Notes under the pieces: generated by a model
Database searches by the model: none
What the model was told of the DNA's origin: nothing
The model's input: the letters and a program-made list of their open reading frames with translations, nothing else
Part shown: positions 5,204 to 8,964 of the stretch, piece by piece
How the letters are laid out: each line of letters starts with the position of its first letter
Numbering within the stretch: the stretch's first letter is position 1
Assembly (NCBI GenBank): GCA_905216175.1
Contig: CAJMSV010000073.1
Coordinates: 1-8,964, forward strand
Length of the DNA stretch: 8,964 nt
Direction of reading: 5' to 3'
DNA from: an uncultured bacterium
GTDB lineage: Bacteria > Actinomycetota > Coriobacteriia > Coriobacteriales > Coriobacteriaceae
Made by a program: the position numbers and the translations under genes

Positions 5204-8200
5204 TTAGTTGATACGGATCTCGTCGTTTGCAGCGAGCGCCTGCATAAGGCGGGAGCGCAGGTCGTCCACGTAGCGCTCCACGTCCTCTGCGGACAAGAGA
5301 CGACTCGGCTTGGCCAGATCGGCGCGGCGCACAGTCTTGATCTTGCGCTGGGGCTTGGGCGCGGGCACGGGAGCAGACGATGCGGCGCCCTTGTTGGAGA
5401 CCTTCTTGACCACCTCGCCCGTGCTCATGACCTCGGTGGTGCGGCGCTCGTTGTTCATACGCACGCGGGCCTCATCCACAGCGGCGTACATCTCGTTGGC
5501 CGCCGCACTGAGCCAGTCGCCCCAGTTAGTTGCAACAACGCTCAGTTCGTTGAGACTTTGAGCGCTGTGGGCACGGTTTTTGAACGACTCGTATTTGGTG
5601 CCGGCGTCTGCTATGGCATCCTTGGCCTGATTGACAAAGCCCTTTTGACTCTCGGCCTGCGCCCGCAGGTCTTGCAGATCGCTCTCGATGCGACACAAAA
5701 ACTCATTGCGGCGGATGCCCAACAGCTTTTTCATGTCATCCTCGACGGGATCCATAAGCGGCTGCAGGTCTTTAATACGGCCGTAGGGCTTGGGATCTTT
5801 GAGGATCTCACGAACCGTTGCCACGTTCTCCACCGCACCGGGAATGTCATCGGAGGCATACTCGATACCCTCGGTGCGGTTCAAGAAATCCCTGGCGTGG
5901 TCAAACGCTGTTCGTTGATTGGACTCGAAGAACTCAACCACCTTGTCAAAGTCTTCCTTGGCATCGAGCAAACGCTCCTCATGCTTGGTGAACGTGGTCA
6001 AGAACGCCTCGGAATCGCTCTGGTCCTTAAGAACGTCGACCACCTCCGAGCGCATCTTCTCGCACTCGTCCTCACCGGGAAACGGGTAGGCCGGCTTGAT
6101 GCCCGTGTAGTAGTCGCGTGCCATGGCGAGGCACTCCTCGCGCAAGCCCTCAAGGCGCTCTTTGAGCTCGGCCACGAGCTTATCCTCGTTGGAGGGCACG
6201 GTCTTGAGATCAAACAGGTCACACATGAGTTCGCCCGTGGCGCGTAGCAACCGGTCGCTCATGCGCATGCGCAAGCGCACCTGGGCCTTATCGGCATCCT
6301 TGCGCAGGAGCGCCACCATGCGGCTGTCGTTAGCTTGAACCGTCTGACCGCCAAACAGCACCTGCGCGCGCTGCTCCACCACAAGCTGCGCCACCACATT
6401 TGCGATGTCGACCTCGCGCCAGCCAAAGGGCCTTTGCTGGTACTGGCGCTGGATATCGCCCATAGCGGTATCCAGGTGGCGCTGGTGCTGCACTTTGAGG
6501 TAGTCCTCGACCTCTTTGAGCGCACGCGTGTTACCTGCATCCATGCCAGCGAGCCCCACTTGAACGTTGCCCACCAGAGTAGAGCGAATATCGGAATCGC
6601 TCGTGACCGGCGCGCCGATATAGTCGGCCTTTTCAAAGACCACATCGCACAGCTGCGCCAGCACCTGCTCAAAGACCTGAGCGGGTTTGGCAGCACGGAT
6701 CTCAATCATGCGCCCGTTGACGGCGCATCGTGCATGGAGCACCGCCTCAGCCAAAAGGGCGTCAGCCTCTTTCTCGTTAAAGTCCTTCTCGCGCATTTTG
6801 GCCTCGACAATCTGGCGGGTACTCGGCGGTAGCTCCTGCAGATTGCGCGTCTGGGCGTACATGCGAATCTTAGCGGCGTTGACGAGTGGGGCCCAATAAT
6901 CCACCTCGTCGCTCAAGGCCACGATGGCCTTATCCACGGATTTCAATGCCAGCTCGGCATCGTCCGAACGGCCCAGATCGCTGGCCATGGTCACCACGGA
7001 AAGTTCCATGCCGCCCATGCTGGTACCGTGGATTGAGCCGTCCACATAGCGGTCAAACGGAAAGTCGTTGGCCCCGCGGTTGAGTTTGCGCGCAGTGTAG
7101 ATGCTTTCGAACAGGCGCTTCTTGATGTACTGATTCTCCTTCGCGTCGTCGATCGTGGTGCGTGCGATCTCCTGCGCTATCTCCTGCTCCTCGTCGGTGA
7201 GGAAGCTATAGGTATCGCCCTGGCGCGCCACGTAGCTCTCGCGCTCCAAGCGGGCGAGAGATTCCTTGACGCGGTCCTTAAGGGCGCGCTTGGCCACGTC
7301 CAGGCTATCGATCATAAGGATGGAGATGTTCTCGACCGTGGCCTTGACGTAGCCGATGTAGCGGATCAAGTACAGGAGCTTAAGCACCCGGACATCGTAG
7401 CTCTCAAGACCCTCTGCGTTTTCAGCCGCGCGCTCCGCACAGACGACGACCTGAATGATGCCGTGCTCCAAATCCTTGGAGATTGTGTCGAAGAAGCGCC
7501 AGAACGGCACGAGTGCACCAGTCTGGTCATGCTGGATGGCCTGAGCGCTCTCCTGAACCGCGCTCAGCATGGAGCGCTCGCCCGTGGACATGTGCTTGGC
7601 CTTAACACCGTGCTTGCGTACCTCGGTCATCACGTCGGGCAGAAGCTTAAACTGGTAGCCCACAAACGGGTAGCTGGCCACAAAATCCTTGGAGTTGGCG
7701 AAGCCGGCAAGGTCGGAGCGCGAGCCACCCTCAAAGGTAAAGTTGTTTTTGAGGACGGCGGCGTCTTGCTCGTAGACCTGTGCAAGCATATCGGCCGCCG
7801 GCGCGGTCTTCTCGAGCACACGGCGCTGGATAACCTCGTCCACGCTGGAGCTGGAGAGCGAAAGTCGGGTATTGAAACGGCCTTGGATCTTTGAAAAGTC
7901 GTTGCCCACGGGCAGGCTCAGGTTGTCGATGGCCTCCTGGCTCGTGACCATCACCCACACGCGGCCACCGCAGGCGGCACCCAACTCCTCGACGATGGTC
8001 TGAAGGCTCAGCATAAGGCTTGGGTCCCGGGCGTTTGTAATAAACTGACCCACCTCGTCGACCATAAAGAGCAAACGGAAGTTGCCGCCGTGGGCCGCTG
8101 CCTGAGCGTCCACGTAGTCCTTGACCTTTTTGGCAAAGACATCAGGGGCCAAAACCTCGTCCTCAGAACCCTCGAGCCAGTTCCATGCGGCCTTTTCGCT

Positions 8201-8964
8201 CATGCCGAGCACGCTCTGCAGCACCTCGACGACGTCGTCCTCAAAGTAGCTGTAGGTATCGCGGGTCTGGAGCCAAGACTCGCCGTTGACGCGCTCAAAG
8301 GCCTCGCGGAACTCCTGGGTCTTGCCCAGGGAATCGATGTAGTCCTCGAGCTTTGCAAGCTTGAGGTCCTCGCCGTAGAAGCCGCGCGCCTCGTAGAACA
8401 TGCGCTCAAAGCCGCGAAGCAGCGCCGTGGGAGCCGTATCACCCTGCTTCCACTGGCCCGCCTTGCTATCGATGTTAAAGAGGATAGCCTGCGTGGGCAC
8501 CGAGCACGCGCGCTCCATGGCAGCCGCGACCATGGGGTCGACGATTTTGCCGTCAAAGTAGCGGATGGCGCTCTTGCCACCGATCTGGCGATTCTCGAGC
8601 AGGTAGCTCAGCATCTTGAGGAAGTGCGATTTACCGGAACCGAAGAAGCCACTGATCCACACGCCGATCTTGTCGGTGCGCACATCGATGGCATCGCCGT
8701 AGGCCTTGAAGAACGTGGCAAAATGCCTCTGCAACTCGCGCGTCACCACGTACTCGTCAAGCTCCTGGCGGATGGACCCGTCTTTTGAATCCTGGACCTT
8801 GACCACGCCGTTGATCTTGAACTCGCCGAAGGTGACGTCGTCATCGAGAACGAACAGGCACTCGACGTCGCCGTCCTTTCTATCGATAACGAGCATGCCC
8901 TCAACGACCTTGGTGGTCTGCCACTTCCAGTCGTAGGTGTCGACCTTATCGCCGGCCTTGAGGT
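5204..8964 (-). CDS. brxC: BREX ATPase BrxC (PglY-like), 5' end outside the window
   Basis: Large P-loop ATPase of BREX phage defence, cytoplasmic, thought to drive the BREX complex together with PglX and PglZ. Counting from the first in-window ATG (8896; 1230 residues), Walker A GFFGSGKS lies at 83-90 and Walker B LLFMVDEVG at 275-283. A sensor-like VMVTSQ is at 315-320 and the conserved QGRFNTRLSLS at 338-348. The N-terminal INGVVKV and ELDEYVVTREL blocks and the C-terminal NDEIRIN end are typical of BrxC. An Ala/Pro linker (about 1170-1185) precedes the last helical segment. The frame stays open for at least 22 codons upstream of 8896, 20 of them ending in G or C, and no well-spaced Shine-Dalgarno precedes that ATG. 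I therefore treat it as internal and the gene as partial. It is the first gene seen of the operon; brxA and brxB would be expected further upstream. Family assignment is very secure; the start is not. Confidence 0.93.
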   Translation of the reverse strand, partial: LKAGDKVDTYDWKWQTTKVVEGMLVIDRKDGDVECLFVLDDDVTFGEFKINGVVKVQDSKDGSIRQELDEYVVTRELQRHFATFFKAYGDAIDVRTDKIGVWISGFFGSGKSHFLKMLSYLLENRQIGGKSAIRYFDGKIVDPMVAAAMERACSVPTQAILFNIDSKAGQWKQGDTAPTALLRGFERMFYEARGFYGEDLKLAKLEDYIDSLGKTQEFREAFERVNGESWLQTRDTYSYFEDDVVEVLQSVLGMSEKAAWNWLEGSEDEVLAPDVFAKKVKDYVDAQAAAHGGNFRLLFMVDEVGQFITNARDPSLMLSLQTIVEELGAACGGRVWVMVTSQEAIDNLSLPVGNDFSKIQGRFNTRLSLSSSSVDEVIQRRVLEKTAPAADMLAQVYEQDAAVLKNNFTFEGGSRSDLAGFANSKDFVASYPFVGYQFKLLPDVMTEVRKHGVKAKHMSTGERSMLSAVQESAQAIQHDQTGALVPFWRFFDTISKDLEHGIIQVVVCAERAAENAEGLESYDVRVLKLLYLIRYIGYVKATVENISILMIDSLDVAKRALKDRVKESLARLERESYVARQGDTYSFLTDEEQEIAQEIARTTIDDAKENQYIKKRLFESIYTARKLNRGANDFPFDRYVDGSIHGTSMGGMELSVVTMASDLGRSDDAELALKSVDKAIVALSDEVDYWAPLVNAAKIRMYAQTRNLQELPPSTRQIVEAKMREKDFNEKEADALLAEAVLHARCAVNGRMIEIRAAKPAQVFEQVLAQLCDVVFEKADYIGAPVTSDSDIRSTLVGNVQVGLAGMDAGNTRALKEVEDYLKVQHQRHLDTAMGDIQRQYQQRPFGWREVDIANVVAQLVVEQRAQVLFGGQTVQANDSRMVALLRKDADKAQVRLRMRMSDRLLRATGELMCDLFDLKTVPSNEDKLVAELKERLEGLREECLAMARDYYTGIKPAYPFPGEDECEKMRSEVVDVLKDQSDSEAFLTTFTKHEERLLDAKEDFDKVVEFFESNQRTAFDHARDFLNRTEGIEYASDDIPGAVENVATVREILKDPKPYGRIKDLQPLMDPVEDDMKKLLGIRRNEFLCRIESDLQDLRAQAESQKGFVNQAKDAIADAGTKYESFKNRAHSAQSLNELSVVATNWGDWLSAAANEMYAAVDEARVRMNNERRTTEVMSTGEVVKKVSNKGAASSAPVPAPKPQRKIKTVRRADLAKPSRLLSAEDVERYVDDLRSRLMQALAANDEIRIN

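Noticed and set aside
1..8964. CRISPR array, tRNA, rRNA or insertion sequence
   Set aside because: No regularly spaced repeats, no cloverleaf-like or rRNA-like stretch, and no transposase frame were found on reading both strands.

Overview
This window carries one strand of a BREX (bacteriophage exclusion, type 1-like) defence operon. All credible genes are on the minus strand, so the operon reads from high to low coordinates. The transcriptional order is brxC (open at the window edge), the first part of pglX, a HEPN-like gene, the last part of pglX, a truncated pglZ, and a short MarR-type regulator. The backbone is GC-rich (hand counts of three brxC rows average about 62% GC) with strong G/C at third codon positions. 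Protein style and codon use would fit a gut actinobacterium of the Coriobacteriia (Collinsella-like), but that is an inference from composition, not a proven assignment.

Region by region: 5204-8964 encodes BrxC, a large AAA-type ATPase with clear Walker A and B motifs. Its reading frame runs off the window, so the true start is probably outside. 5138-5203 is a short gap with a perfect 12-bp hairpin. 2627-5137 encodes the N-terminal, methyltransferase and target-recognition parts of the adenine methyltransferase PglX. 1961-2617 encodes a 218-residue protein with a HEPN RNase-type R-N-x3-H motif, whose ribosome binding site overlaps the pglX stop. 1840-1960 is an AT-rich spacer with a strong palindrome and a weak candidate promoter. 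871-1839 encodes the conserved C-terminal domain of PglX as a separate protein. 371-847 encodes only the N-terminal domain of PglZ, with the phosphatase domain missing. 337-365 is an 11-bp GC-rich hairpin. 2-328 encodes a short MarR-like protein that stops just after its recognition helix.

The most interesting feature is the arrangement at pglX. The gene is cut at a domain boundary, the two products (836 and 322 residues) together have the length of a normal PglX, and a putative toxin gene sits in the gap. The block from the target-recognition region through the HEPN gene to the new start codon of the C-terminal piece (about 1820-3260) is clearly lower in GC than the flanks. It looks like one imported cassette that changes methylation specificity, splits the enzyme and adds a HEPN effector in one step. 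Whether the split enzyme works, and whether the locus still defends the cell with a truncated PglZ and no BrxL in view, cannot be decided from this window.
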